From Priapulus caudatus (taxonomy: Eukaryota; Priapulida; Priapulimorpha; Priapulimorphida; Priapulidae): DNA of 32,754 bases. Position 1 is the first letter of the stretch. Every line of letters starts with the position of its first letter. Positions 1 through 10,157 of the stretch are shown here, piece after piece. The DNA lies in contig NW_014577061.1 in NCBI RefSeq assembly GCF_000485595.1, positions 1,696,753 to 1,729,506 on the forward strand. Direction: 5' to 3'. The notes beneath the pieces were generated by a model. The model was not told the DNA's origin. It ran no database searches and worked only from the letters and a program-made list of their open reading frames with translations. A program made the position numbers and the translations under genes.

Positions 1-31
<31 letters not shown>
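1..31. repeat. (CA)n microsatellite at window edge
   Basis: This is an uninterrupted run of 15 CA units. It starts at the first base of the window, so the array probably continues outside it. Confidence 0.98.
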
Positions 32-33
<2 letters not shown>

Positions 34-219
34 TATACAATTATATAGTTATACATATAGATGAAAATTATATATAATTCATATGAATTATTATTTTGTT
101 CTGAGAATTGTGTTTCAATATTATAAGTAGTTAACGTAAAATCACGTTACTAATTAAATTATGCGTATTAAAAGAATGCAGTATAAATGGTTATATTTGA
201 GCACACGTTAAAAAACGTT
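32..219. other. AT-rich single-copy spacer
   Basis: AT-rich DNA with many TATAT words and no open frame of note. No inverted or direct repeat was seen. Confidence 0.5.
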
Positions 220-660
220 CGGGGAGCCTCTGACAGTGATCGCGGCCGAGCAATTCTCTCACGTGTCGACCGGTTCTTTACGGCGCAACAAAGAAGCGAC
301 TGGCTGCAGTTGGCTGCTGCTGCCGCGATTAATTATAATTAGGCTGGGTAGGTTTAAGGTGCAGGCACTGCGCGCGCGCCGGGGCAGGTGTAGCTGGTAA
401 CACGGCCCGGCACGCAGTGGGACGCCGGTGTCAATGTGGACTTCACAAAGCGCTGCGACTGCGCGCGAGCGTGCGTACGTGCGCGTCGCATCGCGTCACG
501 CGTCCCTCGCGCCGTCTAGCTGCGTTCTAATGGCTCGGGAGAGGTGGCGGTGGGGAGAGGGGAGAGTGCGAAGACAGAGAGAGGGGGAGAGAGAACCGCG
601 GTCTAACTTCAGTGATGCGTTAGTGAGCAATTAAAAGTCAATATCCGCTCGTTTGTGGCA
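220..660. other. CpG-rich block, possible CpG island or promoter-type DNA
   Basis: CG dinucleotides are dense here, with a GCGCGCGC run near 371 and CGCGCGAGCG-type words near 460-510, in sharp contrast with the AT-rich flanks. A 66-codon open frame starts at an ATG at 434 and is Arg/Ala/Ser-rich. It has no family resemblance and a weak start context, so it is not called as a gene. The block could be a promoter or a recently unmethylated segment. No TATA box or convincing splice pair was seen. Confidence 0.3.
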
Positions 661-679
661 GACCTTTGAGAGAGTAATT

Positions 680-1351
680 CTCTAATATCTACTAATATTG
701 TATATCTACTAATATACCATTTTCACTAATAAAGTATAATTACTAATATAGTGCATTCACTAATGTAGTATACCCACTAATGTATTATATGCAGTAGTAT
801 GGCATATCAACTAATATTGTATATCCACTAATACATTATATCCACTAATATACTATATAAACTAATACAGTATATTTACTAATATAGTGCATCCACTAAT
901 ATGGTATGTCCACTAATGTATTATATTCAGTAATACATTATATCCACCAATATACTATATATACTAATTTAGTATAATATTATCCGCTAATATAGTATAT
1001 TCACTAATACATTATATCAATTAATATACGATATCCACTAATTTAGTATATAATATTATCCGCTAATATATAATATTATCCGCTAATATAGTATATTCAC
1101 TAATACATTATATCAATTAATATACGATATCCACTAATTTAGTATATAATATTATCCGCTAATATAGTATATTCACTAATACATTATATCAATTAATATA
1201 CGATATCCACTAATTTAGTATATCCACTAATATAGTATGCCCATACTACTATATAGTGTATCCACTACTATAGCATGCCCATACTACTATAGTGTATCCA
1301 CTACTATAGTACATGGGCTAATATAGTATATCCACACTTCTATAGTCTACA
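680..1351. repeat. 17-bp AT-rich minisatellite with a 76-bp higher-order repeat
   Basis: The monomer is close to ACTAATATAGTATATCC. Starts of the ACTAAT word at 691, 708, 725, 742, 759 and 776 give an exact 17-bp period. Roughly 35-40 monomers fill the tract. Between 984 and about 1230 a 76-bp higher-order unit beginning CCGCTAATATAG is repeated, with copies at 984, 1080 and 1156. The first interval is 96 rather than 76 because of a 20-bp partial duplication. From about 1245 the monomers change to an ACTACTATAGTGTATCC variant, so sequence classes are segregated along the array. Confidence 0.95.
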
Positions 1352-2109
1352 GTAATGTAGCATTTTCCCGTATTCGTCCGTAGTTCTTGAAATTATTAAT
1401 ATCACAGAAGCCGTAGTGTTCGTTAAAATAACCTTGATACGAAGCGTCGATGACGACTGTGTTCGTGTTTCTCTCTCGTTTCTCCGGAGTGAGGAGGAGG
1501 AGAAGAAGAAGGAGGAAGAGGAGCTAGGGGTAGTAGGTTATGTTGAGGAAGGCAATTCTAGTTGGCGCGAGAGAAAAAAAATACCGGCCGCCGCAACAGG
1601 TTTACAGTCGGCTACGTTGGCTGCGGCCTCCAGCTGTTTATTATGGTGGCGGTGTTCTTAGCGCGTTGATCCGTCCAAATAATGCCTGTTTTTAAGTGAA
1701 TATTGCATATAGATCGGCAGGCACAACAGTGTGGGTCGTATAGGCTTTGCTATAATGCCGGTAGATTTCGGGCCGCGGATCAATTCAGGTGACGCAGCAC
1801 CTGACCTGGCTTTGCTAAGACGGCAGACGAAAATGAGCGCGCCTCCTTTGTATCGCGTCGCTATTGCGCGCTGCTGAAAAACCTCAAATGTGGCTTTTTG
1901 CTAGCGAAGAATAGCGATTGTTGCGAGAGCTGTCCGGCGAGGGCTTTTGCGGGGGGGACACAGTCTCACATTTACCGGCAGATAAAAAAGCCAGCTTTTA
2001 ATAATGTTTTCCTTGATTGCGCTTGAATGGACGCGGGCCAGATAGCTTTACATGTCCCCGCGCCACGATTTGTGATGCTAATGCAGTGCCGGTGCGTAGC
2101 ACATTAGCA
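1352..2109. other. Unique spacer with a GAG/GAA purine tract
   Basis: A purine-only tract of GAG and GAA triplets lies at about 1491-1524. The rest is single-copy sequence with moderate CpG. An open frame runs through the purine tract (1416-1661) but encodes only a Glu/Lys-rich run inside unrelated sequence and begins at GTG, so it is not called. Confidence 0.5.
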
Positions 2110-2132
2110 TGTGTGTGAGTGTGTGTGAGTGT

Positions 2133-2181
<49 letters not shown>

Positions 2182-2245
2182 GTGCGTGCGTGCGTGCCGT
2201 GCGGTGCGTGCGTGCGTGCGTGGCGTGGCGTGCGTGTGTGTGTGA

Positions 2246-2277
<32 letters not shown>

Positions 2278-2361
2278 GTGTGTGAGAGCGCTGCTGTGTG
2301 TGTGTGATGTGTGTGGTTGCGGTGCTTGCGTGCGTGGTGCGTGGTGAGTGTGTGTGTGTGT

Positions 2362-2407
<46 letters not shown>

Positions 2408-2487
2408 CGTGTGTGTGTGTGAGTGTGTGTGCGTGCGTGCGTGCGTGTGTGCGTGTGTGCGTATGTGTGTTTGTGTGCGCGTGTGTC
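2110..2487. repeat. Compound (GT)n/(GCGT)n microsatellite
   Basis: About 375 bp of alternating purine-pyrimidine DNA: long pure GT runs (for example 2138-2180 and 2370-2404) separated by GCGT and GTGA interruptions. The His/Thr-rich and Cys/Val-rich open frames on the two strands are translations of the repeat and are not genes. The tract is expected to favour left-handed DNA. Confidence 0.97.
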
Positions 2488-2863
2488 CAACAAAAGACTG
2501 AGCGCGCTTGGTTTTTGTGATGTACTTGCGTCGGTTCTTTTCGGGCATCCGCGCGAGCAATTTACCGCTTCAGCGCTCAGCTGCAAAAGATAAAATAACG
2601 TTTCGCTGACGCGCGCACCTATTCAGACCCTGATTGGTCGGCGAGATGCGACGTGCTCCGTAACGTTGTGATTCGTTTCGGCAATGGAATGAAGAGCCAT
2701 TCATTGCGGACGCCATCGCACGACCCTATTCATTTTATTGTGTTTAAACCTGTCGATAAAAGTTCATATACTGCTGGAAAATTTCAAGTTGCGATTGTAA
2801 ATCAGGGGAGTGCGAGTGGTTAGTTTCTGTTGAGAAGCCTTTTGGGCGCATGGGATGCTAATA
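2488..2863. other. Unique spacer
   Basis: Single-copy sequence between the GT microsatellite and the trinucleotide tract. No open frame, inverted repeat or splice pair stands out. Confidence 0.5.
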
Positions 2864-3214
2864 CAAATAGTAGCGGTAGCAAAGAACAGCAGCAGTTGTA
2901 GCAACAGCAGAAGCATTGCTATTAGCAGCCCGAGTAACGACAGCATCTGTAGTAACAAAGTCATGATCAATAGCTGTTGCAGTAACAGTAGCAGTAGGGC
3001 TAGCTGGATCCGCAGTAGCCACCACCGGTGGCGCTGCTGCAGCAAAGCACCAACAACACTAGCAACAACAACAACAACAACAACACCACCAACAACAACA
3101 ACAACAGCAGCAGTAGCAGTAGCTGCAGTAACAGCAGTAGCGCCGTAGTAGTAGCAGCAGTAGGAGAAGCAGTAACAGCATCAGTAATAGCAATAGCAGC
3201 AACAGCAGTAGCAG
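2864..3214. repeat. Imperfect CAG/TAG/AAC trinucleotide tract
   Basis: About 350 bp with 3-bp periodicity dominated by AGC, AGT and AAC triplets. The purest AAC stretch is at about 3058-3102. Stop triplets (TAG) recur in the AGC frame, while other frames stay open and give Ser/Asn-rich or Leu/Gln-rich products. Those frames start at non-ATG codons or within the repeat and have no non-repetitive domain attached. A low-complexity part of a transcription-factor exon cannot be fully excluded, but a simple trinucleotide array is the simpler reading. Confidence 0.9.
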
Positions 3215-3666
3215 TTCACACTTGTTGCCTTATCAGTAGTGGGTTTCCAAGCTTTTGGGCAAGATGATTGGTTTCACAGAAACATCACTGCCTGTCTCAT
3301 GTAAAGTTAATGTATGGGTAGACGGGGGATGTGGACCATCCAAAGCGAATGAGAAGTCGGCAATGATATGCGTTGAGGAGGCAAGAACTTTGCACAGCGT
3401 TGTGGGTACATAAGTGATGCCATGAACGATCAATATGTAAAATAAAAGGGTGCCTCAATGGAGCGAGACTGTCGCACGTCCCTGCATGCAGGACACCATG
3501 AAAAATGCATGCATACACATGTCGCGCGATCGATAGCACTAATAGCACGTTTGTACGTTCTTTCCCATTAACATTTGCCGCGGGTCAACGTATCAATATA
3601 TACATCTGGCTAATTAATTAATTAATTACCTCACTCGCGTACGGCCCCTGCGTCCGGCGCAGGTGT
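3215..3666. other. Unique spacer with a (TTAA)n run and small palindromes
   Basis: Contains a TTAA-type run at 3611-3628, the 12-bp palindrome CCTGCATGCAGG at 3481-3492, and a GC-rich stem CCTGCG/CGCAGG with a 5-nt loop at 3647-3663. No gene was seen. Confidence 0.5.
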
Positions 3667-3921
3667 TTACGAGGCTGACCACTGTTTCACCCGGCCGTTT
3701 TGATTGGCTACTATCCAAGATGCACCCGGCATCGTCTTTAAATTATTTCCGGTGGTCAGTGTAAAAGGATAATCAGGCAATCGCGCCTCGTTGAGGTATA
3801 GGTGAGAACCGTTGAAGGTAAATCTTTGTCTCTCATCGGCGAACCACGCGAATGCTAAGGTGGCGGTCGTATAAATGGCTTCCACATATGTTAAAGATAC
3901 CACGCGCTCGATGCAAGCAAT
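3667..3921 (-). CDS. Possible partial exon or pseudogene, weakly LamG/lectin-like
   Basis: The minus strand is open from 3921 to a TAA at 3667-3669, giving 84 codons. There is no ATG at the upstream end, so it would have to be an internal exon, a GTG-started frame, or a relic. The translation contains FTFNGSHLYLNEARLPDYPF, followed by TL and then, after a gap, ASWIVANQNG. From memory of the family, an F(D/N)GS..L.L...LPDYPFTL stretch resembles the first strands of LamG/concanavalin-A-like lectin domains, where a TrpVal segment usually follows. Here that segment is replaced by a Gly-Asn-Asn insertion, which suggests decay or chance. No strong acceptor precedes it; a weak GTAAAC donor overlaps the stop. 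It could be a decayed exon, a transferred fragment, or coincidence. Confidence 0.25.
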   Translation of the reverse strand: MACIERVVSLTYVEAIYTTATLAFAWFADERQRFTFNGSHLYLNEARLPDYPFTLTTGNNLKTMPGASWIVANQNGRVKQWSAS

Positions 3922-5002
3922 TTAAGGCAGAGTCAAACGATATCTGATAAATTAAACTACAAGGCTGAAGCGAATGCTGTTGCTTACTGTTGGAAATGGC
4001 ACTCCGTCACCTGGTCCGGGCGTGTAGGTTTTAAGCAGGGCTGACTTATTCTATTGCGTTTACTCTAGGTTAGGACTACATGTTAGAAATTCTCGAAATC
4101 AGGACTGGCTGAGTTTTCAGACTTATTTCCAAGACTGCATTTCTTTATAAAAGAAACTGTAAAATGACTAGCATGTTATTCCTGCATAGTGGAAAATCTC
4201 AAATTTAAAACATAGTTTAGATGTGCAGTTTCGGTTAATGGCGGAAAGCTGATTGAATGCGCATGAGCGATAGCAGCGACACCTCCGTGGGGAATAGCAG
4301 CAAATACAAAACGCCGTTTATAAAGTGGGTCCTAAGTTAGAAAAAAAGCTGGAAATGGGAGTAAAAAAAATAAGGAGGAATAGTCTATAAGCTAGCATGA
4401 ACTTTTCAGGACGCTAAATCTAATGGATGTACGTGTTGTGACCGTGGTTGCCTTATCAAGAAATGCCGGAATGATCGTAAGTACGCCAATAGTGTAAAAC
4501 CTTGAATTTTCACATGCTTAAATCAATCCTCAAAAGTTATTTATTGCAAAGATTTTAAAACGGGTTCAAATTCCACCTTGTCTACGTTATCAGTGCAATT
4601 AACTCATTAACTGCTTTAAACCCGTGCGCTAAAAATCTTTTAGTACGTAGTGAATTTAAGCTTGTTCGTTCGAATCGCGTACAATCGTTTATAAAAGCAA
4701 GATAACTTGACTCGGCTCAACGTAGTTACTCTCCTTGAATCGCTCTGTGATGGTTGATATTTTCTACGGCAATGTTTCGCAAGCAGCGACACTGACAATG
4801 ATATAGGTTTCAGTGAATATTTCTTCAATATATATACGAGCTCGCGCGCACGATATATCGACGCCTTTGTTCAACTTTAAAGCGCGATAACGATGTCGAC
4901 GGAGAGGTTGTGAATGGCGCAGACCCGCGCCGTGCTCTCATATTGTCCAGTAACAGCATTTCCCGCTTCATTTTGGAGACCCGTGTATGCCTTGAGATTT
5001 AC
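3922..5002. other. Long stretch without a recognisable feature
   Basis: Single-copy AT-leaning sequence. Only frames under about 65 codons are present. A GGTTCAAATTCC-like word near 4564 recalls a tRNA T-arm but lacks a pairing stem and an A-box partner. No repeat was seen. Confidence 0.5.
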
Positions 5003-5065
5003 GTAGGCGTGCATGTTGGCGTGTGCACGTGTGCGTGCACGCGCGTGTACGTGCGTTTGCGCGCA
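5003..5065. repeat. Short GCGT/GCAC purine-pyrimidine tract
   Basis: About 60 bp of irregular GTGC, GCAC and CGTG words, a decayed relative of the longer GT/GCGT microsatellites elsewhere in the window. Confidence 0.7.
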
Positions 5066-6064
5066 ATTATGAATGCATGAGTATATGCTGATGCAGTGAC
5101 ATGTATATGGAGCTTAGCAGCGAAACAGTGCAGCCTCGCCGAATGGCTGCTGGCTGCGGAGGCTGAACGAGAGGATAGCGAATGTAGCAGGCTGATTACA
5201 AAACATGCACTCACTGATCAATACCTGTTGACCCTGCTCCGCAGATTACCGTTGTATTTTCCAAAATGAATTTCCTTTCTGCGCCGATGAGGAAAACATC
5301 ATTATGGCGTGCGGATGAGGCAGAGTGCAATTACGGACAGGCGCGCTGTTGGCAAAGAGATGAATAGCCAGCGTGACCTGACTCTTCCCTTCCTGTCGAA
5401 GCTCGATGCACATCTCGGTGTAGCTGTAGGAAAAAGTGGGCCGCGCATCGCACGGGCAGGGCCGCAATGTCGTCGTTACGGCGAACAGCGACTTCCATGG
5501 CTGGACAATGCGGGCACACGACCGCGTACTCGCCACTCTAGCTGGCAAACACGGTTACGGAACCACCCACCGCCGTATAGCCGAGCCATGCCTCCCTCTC
5601 TCCCTGCCTGCCTCCCCTCCGGCACGCGATCTCACGTAACCACGGCTTCAGTCATTGGGCACAGTGCCATAATGTTGTTTACCATAACTCTTTGCGGTCA
5701 TGGACATTGCACTCTGATTACATCCAGAAACAGGGCAGTAAATTAGAGCTTGAAACGCGAAATAAGTGATATTTGCAATTTCATATACGTTTGTTCATTA
5801 GTACACAAAGGCATTGACCGCGGCATGGTGCCTGGAAAGACGGCACGACTGAAACACAGCCGCTGGGATAGCCAGCGGGTGATTTTAGCCTAATGCTATG
5901 AAATCTAAGAGTCATGCAAAGCATAGAGCCACAACACTGTTGCACACATAGACAGATACGCGGAAGCGCATGCGCGCACACATGTATGCACCTAATATAA
6001 ACGTGAACGCACATGATATGGCCATAGCTGCATCACTGTGAGTACCTTTTATGGCTACCTTATA
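5066..6064. other. Unique stretch, CpG-rich between about 5300 and 5650
   Basis: Overlapping frames are open on both strands at 5246-5746 (up to 145 codons). They show no domain, motif or consistent start. Being open on both strands is expected in GC-rich DNA with few stop triplets, so none is called. Confidence 0.4.
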
Positions 6065-6087
6065 TATAATGAAAGAAGATCATTATA
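6065..6087. repeat. Small AT hairpin
   Basis: A perfect 8-bp inverted repeat TATAATGA/TCATTATA with a 7-nt loop. It may be chance. Confidence 0.5.
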
Positions 6088-8246
6088 AACTGTCGTACTT
6101 CGATGATACAATCTTCAACACAATTGCGTAACGCGCATGTACAACTAACATCAGAGCAAGTCGTGGCAACGTAATCGGTCATTGTGACGCCCAGACACCA
6201 ACGTCCAGAGAGGAATCTTGTGGCGAAAAAGGTGCTCACTACCGATGCCATTACATATACTGATATAGGGCTCTCAACAACCACATAAAAGACCTCCCCA
6301 TCGCCGTTACTGCTGCGTTAGTATTTGCTGATTGTCTCGTACCGCTAAATATATTTCGCAACCAGTTGGTCTCGGTTCCCTACCTGCCATTTCTGATCAG
6401 GTTGCCTAATTGCACTTTGATTGATGGTTTTTACCATCACGTATATATGCAACTTTTAATGAGCTACGCGCCTGCATTGCAGTTGAAAACTAATTGTCGG
6501 AACCCAGTTTTCATTACATGCCAGCAAGTGTTCATTACATGCCGATCGCTCGATAAGGCCATAAAACCACCGCTCTACATTTGGTCAAGCCGGAGAGACG
6601 CACGTACGTACCTGCCGGTAGGGAATACACCCCCCACGGAAATCACACTTGCAGCGGCAGATTATAACGCAGCGTACCCATCGTTTGAACCGTGCTTATT
6701 TGCGCTGCCTTGATAAGGTCCGTAGATCGCTTCATATTTTTCAGCTGCCCCTGCGTACAGCGTAGAGGTGGCTTCGGTTCGGGTTTTCAGGTTAGCCGCA
6801 GCGAGTAACCTTGTCTCTGTAGCAGTTTCCCGTTTTTAAATGCTATTTAATCGATCCACTGTCATTTCATTTTCAGGTGGGCCTGCCTACCTGAACGAAT
6901 AGCTTTAGTTTCAACAACACGGGCGGTGGGACACGCTTGATGGTGAGTTGGTTTTCGATTTCCTGCCCAGCCAGCAATAGTAGTCCCGATATAGTCTTTG
7001 TTGTAGCTTGCCTCTGCAGCTCTCTGGAACTCATAGTATGTCTTTGAGCAAAATCCATTGGGAAAACGTTCGTTTAGGTAGAGATGAGAATAAACGCCAT
7101 ATAAGCAAATAATAGGTTTACAAATTCTTGAATTTAAGTTTCTATCTACAATCTACGGAATCACTCGCAAGCGAGTATGATTGTATAGAAGTTCTAAAAT
7201 TATTCTCTGTGCATTCTCAGATGACTTATAAATCCTATACGCGAACCACACATCTTGCCACACACTTGACAGCTGTTTCCAGGGGATAGGGGTGGAATTT
7301 TTTTCTTCTTCCCGGTACCTTGAAATTAGGTTTATACAAGATGATAAAGCACAAACTGAATCAAATCTTCTATATCGGCAGTAGTTTACTATAGGAGGTA
7401 GTACGGTGATATTTTTTGCGATTGATGATATTTAAAACTTTTATATACTTGATGAGCGTATGTAAAGACTGCCTGTACCATCTCTCCATCCACCTCACGC
7501 CGTACACGTCTTCACGGCTCCGAGAGCCGGCGAGGGACGGTGGGGGGACAATTGTGCGTATTGTGAATCCTTCCTTTATGCTACGGCTGTCAGTTTATGT
7601 CCAGGTAACGCTCGACTTCACTGCTTCAGCAATTCATATCAATCTTATTCATTTTGCGCAATTTTCGTCATATATGGAGCATTAAATTCGCGTTAAATGC
7701 GGTGTTAAATGGTGGCCTTAGATTTTCTTATATTTACCTTTTTATCGGTGTTAGAGTTATGTACGAATAGTGTTCCAGAATATTTTAGACAAAAGTGTAA
7801 AAAAAAGTCGCAAAGGTTAGGAATGGCACGAGAAAGGATCGATACAATAATCATGATGACAAATGCATGGACGTTCACGTTCACAGTCGGGCCGCCATTT
7901 CACCTAAATTCGTGTAATATTTCTCAATAATATTTTGCAGAACTAGTATTGTTAGGTAACTGGCGTGGAAGTTAACGGCCAATTAAGCCGGCGTGCCCCA
8001 CGCGAGCACAAATATGAAAGACAATAGCACATTAAAACATGACGTCAGAATAACCAGCTATTGATAACCGGTCGTGACCGTAACCCGTTTGACCCACATG
8101 TTTCAAATTGCATGCAGTTGTTACTTTTATGGGAGAGGTTTGAACGTCCTATTTTGGAGCACGCCAGTCGACCTACTTTCGAGCCACGCCCACTTTTTGG
8201 CAAAAATGGGAATGGCCATCTAGTTTCATTCGATTTTGTTAAATTT
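6088..8246. other. Long stretch without a recognisable gene
   Basis: Single-copy sequence. A short direct duplication of TTCATTACATGCC occurs at about 6509-6543. The longest frame (6366-6713, plus) is 115 codons, starts at a non-ATG codon and has no recognisable motif. Nothing else is supported. Confidence 0.45.
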
Positions 8247-8266
8247 ACCTACCTACCTACCTACCT
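8247..8266. repeat. (ACCT)5 tetranucleotide repeat
   Basis: Five perfect ACCT units in AT-rich context, followed by degenerate ACCT words. Confidence 0.95.
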
Positions 8267-8415
8267 AATCATACCTATCATACCATCTATCGCCCAGATT
8301 TCAGACATTCAGATCAGAAACATTTATTTTAGCATCAAAACTAACCCTAAAACAAACCAGTGAAATTTCTATTAGTATAAAACAGGGAATAAGGACATTT
8401 GATCACATTTCGGTC

Positions 8416-8469
8416 TGTCATAAATGAAACACTTGCCAAATTTGTCATAAATGAAACACTTGCCAAATT
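8416..8469. repeat. Perfect 27-bp tandem duplication
   Basis: Two adjacent identical copies start with TGTCATAAATGAAACACTTG, at 8416-8442 and 8443-8469. The lack of any difference suggests a recent duplication. Confidence 0.95.
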
Positions 8470-8844
8470 TTAAATATCATCCCCCTTTTCTATCACGCCC
8501 AAGGTGAGCTATAGTGTCATTGACACCTTCATTACTAATAAAGTCAGAGTTACGTAACGAATCTGATTTGGAGACTTGCTCTACTACGATCTATAACACG
8601 GACCTACAATCTACGATCGGCAATCCCTCATACCTGCGACAATCTACAAGATGATTCCCGAGGTTTCTCAACATTCTTCACACTACAACAGTAGCGTTTG
8701 ATGCAAGTATTATATCAAGCGGGATTTTCCAGCGTTGAAATATTAAGCAATATGAGCTTCTCAAGTAGCGTGGAACATTCTATTTGTTCCAAAAACCACA
8801 TCTGTTAAGTATAGACGTATTTTATTAAGATGGGTTGTAAGTGT
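8470..8844. other. Unique spacer
   Basis: Contains AATCTAC words at about 8605 and 8648 but no clear array. No gene was seen. Confidence 0.5.
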
Positions 8845-8850
8845 CGTGTG

Positions 8851-8898
<48 letters not shown>

Positions 8899-8955
8899 TG
8901 TGTGTGTGCGTGCGTGCGTGCGTGCGTGTGCGTGTGCGTGTGCGTGTGCGTGCGC
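8845..8955. repeat. (GCGT)n/(GTGTGC)n microsatellite
   Basis: About 110 bp of GCGT units passing into GTGTGC units. The His/Ala/Thr and Cys/Val/Arg frames here are repeat translations. Confidence 0.97.
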
Positions 8956-9476
8956 ATATACGTGCGTGCATATAGATAGATCTCTATCTTTCTGTGAGTT
9001 TGTACACAGTGGTGTGCATGCGGTGAAATTGAGTGTTGCAAAGGAGCATTTGAACGGCATTTACGTGGAATTATTGCGTGTATATGCTCTGCACCAATTA
9101 CAATGCGGTATTTCTACAGCCATTTAACACTCATTTTTCAGTACTGCTTTGGGAATGGTCACTTTCGTTTTAATTAGCGTCTAGTTCAAATTTTATTGAG
9201 CCGTGGATCTGGCCAGATCCGAATATCTATCGAGCGAGTGCTTGTACCTGATACACATGCCGTGACCAACCTGCTAGATAGCTACCCCTGATAAAAAGCA
9301 AAGTCAACAAGGCGTAATTTGCAAGGAACTTGTAACAGAGGTGTTGCTTGCATTGTCAAGTATTTGCCACCTTTGACCTCAACAGCCCGTACACAGTTTT
9401 CTGGCATAGCAATGGTGAGCAAAAATGCATGTTTGACGGAAAAAGGTTTCGAATCGACAACACGCAATTACGTGGA
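8956..9476. other. Unique spacer before the 75-bp array
   Basis: Single-copy sequence with only short overlapping frames on both strands. No feature was recognised. Confidence 0.45.
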
Positions 9477-9850
9477 ACATACCATGGCTGAGACAGCACT
9501 ATAAGACTAGTCCCAATGATGAATGGCAAGTGCCATTTAGGAGACATGTAGCAGAAAGTAACTGACAAATCACTATAAGATTTTTACCAGTGATGAATGA
9601 CAACTAGTAATATATGTATGAGCCATGGAAGAGACAATGGCTGAGACGTCATTGTGAGACTAGGACAATTGATGAATGACAACTAGTATGCATGAGCCAT
9701 GGAAGAGACAATGGCTGAGACGTCATTGTGAGAATGGTGACCAATGATGAGTGACAAGTGCTGCGTATGAGACATGTAAGAGACAATGGCTGAGACATCG
9801 GTACGAGACTTTTACCCTTGATAAATGACAAGTACTTGTGTGAGACCTGG
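9477..9850. repeat. Diverged 75-bp minisatellite, about five copies
   Basis: Each unit carries CATGGAAGAGACAATGGCTG-type sequence, then a TGATGAATGACAACTAGT-type segment. Well-matched units begin at 9631, 9705 and 9780, giving periods of 74 and 75 bp. Two more degenerate units lie upstream, recognisable by the ACTATAAGACTAG and CAGTGATGAATGAC segments. The two middle units (9631 and 9705) share an identical first stretch ending GACGTCATTGTGAGA. Frames on both strands cross it, so coding is unlikely. Confidence 0.93.
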
Positions 9851-9941
9851 AGGGTCAGTCGGCGGTCAACGAAGAGTGCATCCTTATAATAGCAATAATA
9901 GCAATAATTAAGGCAAGGAATAAACAAAGGTGTGAGATATA

Positions 9942-10013
9942 ACCAAGAGCTAATAATACCTACTGCTATTATTATATTTATTATTAATACCTATTCTATT
10001 ATTAGCTCTTGGT
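9942..10013. mobile_element. Short hairpin element, copy A of the CAAGAGCTAATAATAC family
   Basis: A perfect 17-bp inverted repeat (left arm ACCAAGAGCTAATAATA, 9942-9958; right arm 9997-10013) encloses 38 bp of ATT-rich DNA. The arm matches the arm of a second hairpin at 28060-28133, so both look like members of one small foldback or MITE family. No target-site duplication is clear. Confidence 0.6.
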
Positions 10014-10122
10014 ATGACTACAAGGCACAGACCATCAGTACCGACAGAAGAGTCTAAACTCGGCGGTGCGTGAGAATGTACAATGAATACGATGTATGAA
10101 GCGTGAGGGATGCTAATCGTGC

Positions 10123-10156
<34 letters not shown>
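10123..10156. repeat. (ATT)n microsatellite
   Basis: About 11 perfect ATT units. They give the poly-Leu start of an otherwise unrecognised open frame (10110-10520), which is not called as a gene. Confidence 0.97.

Positions 10157-10157
<1 letters not shown>

Noticed and set aside
2083-2110. Similarity between the sequence near 2090 and that near 6465 (GCTACGC..C.GCA.TGCA)
   Set aside because: It is too short and too diverged over about 20 bases to support a shared repeat.
2078-2586. Two 160-codon His/Thr-rich minus-strand frames
   Set aside because: They are translations of the GT/CA microsatellite with short unrelated ends, so not genes.
3028-3267. Asn/Ser-rich plus-strand frame in the trinucleotide tract
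   Set aside because: It starts at a non-ATG codon, consists of repeat translation, and leads into unrelated sequence without splice support.
3647-3669. GC-rich hairpin just after the stop of the minus-strand frame, like a bacterial terminator
   Set aside because: No T-run follows on the minus strand, and all other features of the window are eukaryotic.
4561-4580. GGTTCAAATTCC word like a tRNA T-arm or SINE B-box
   Set aside because: The T-stem does not pair and no A-box or D-arm lies at the right distance upstream.
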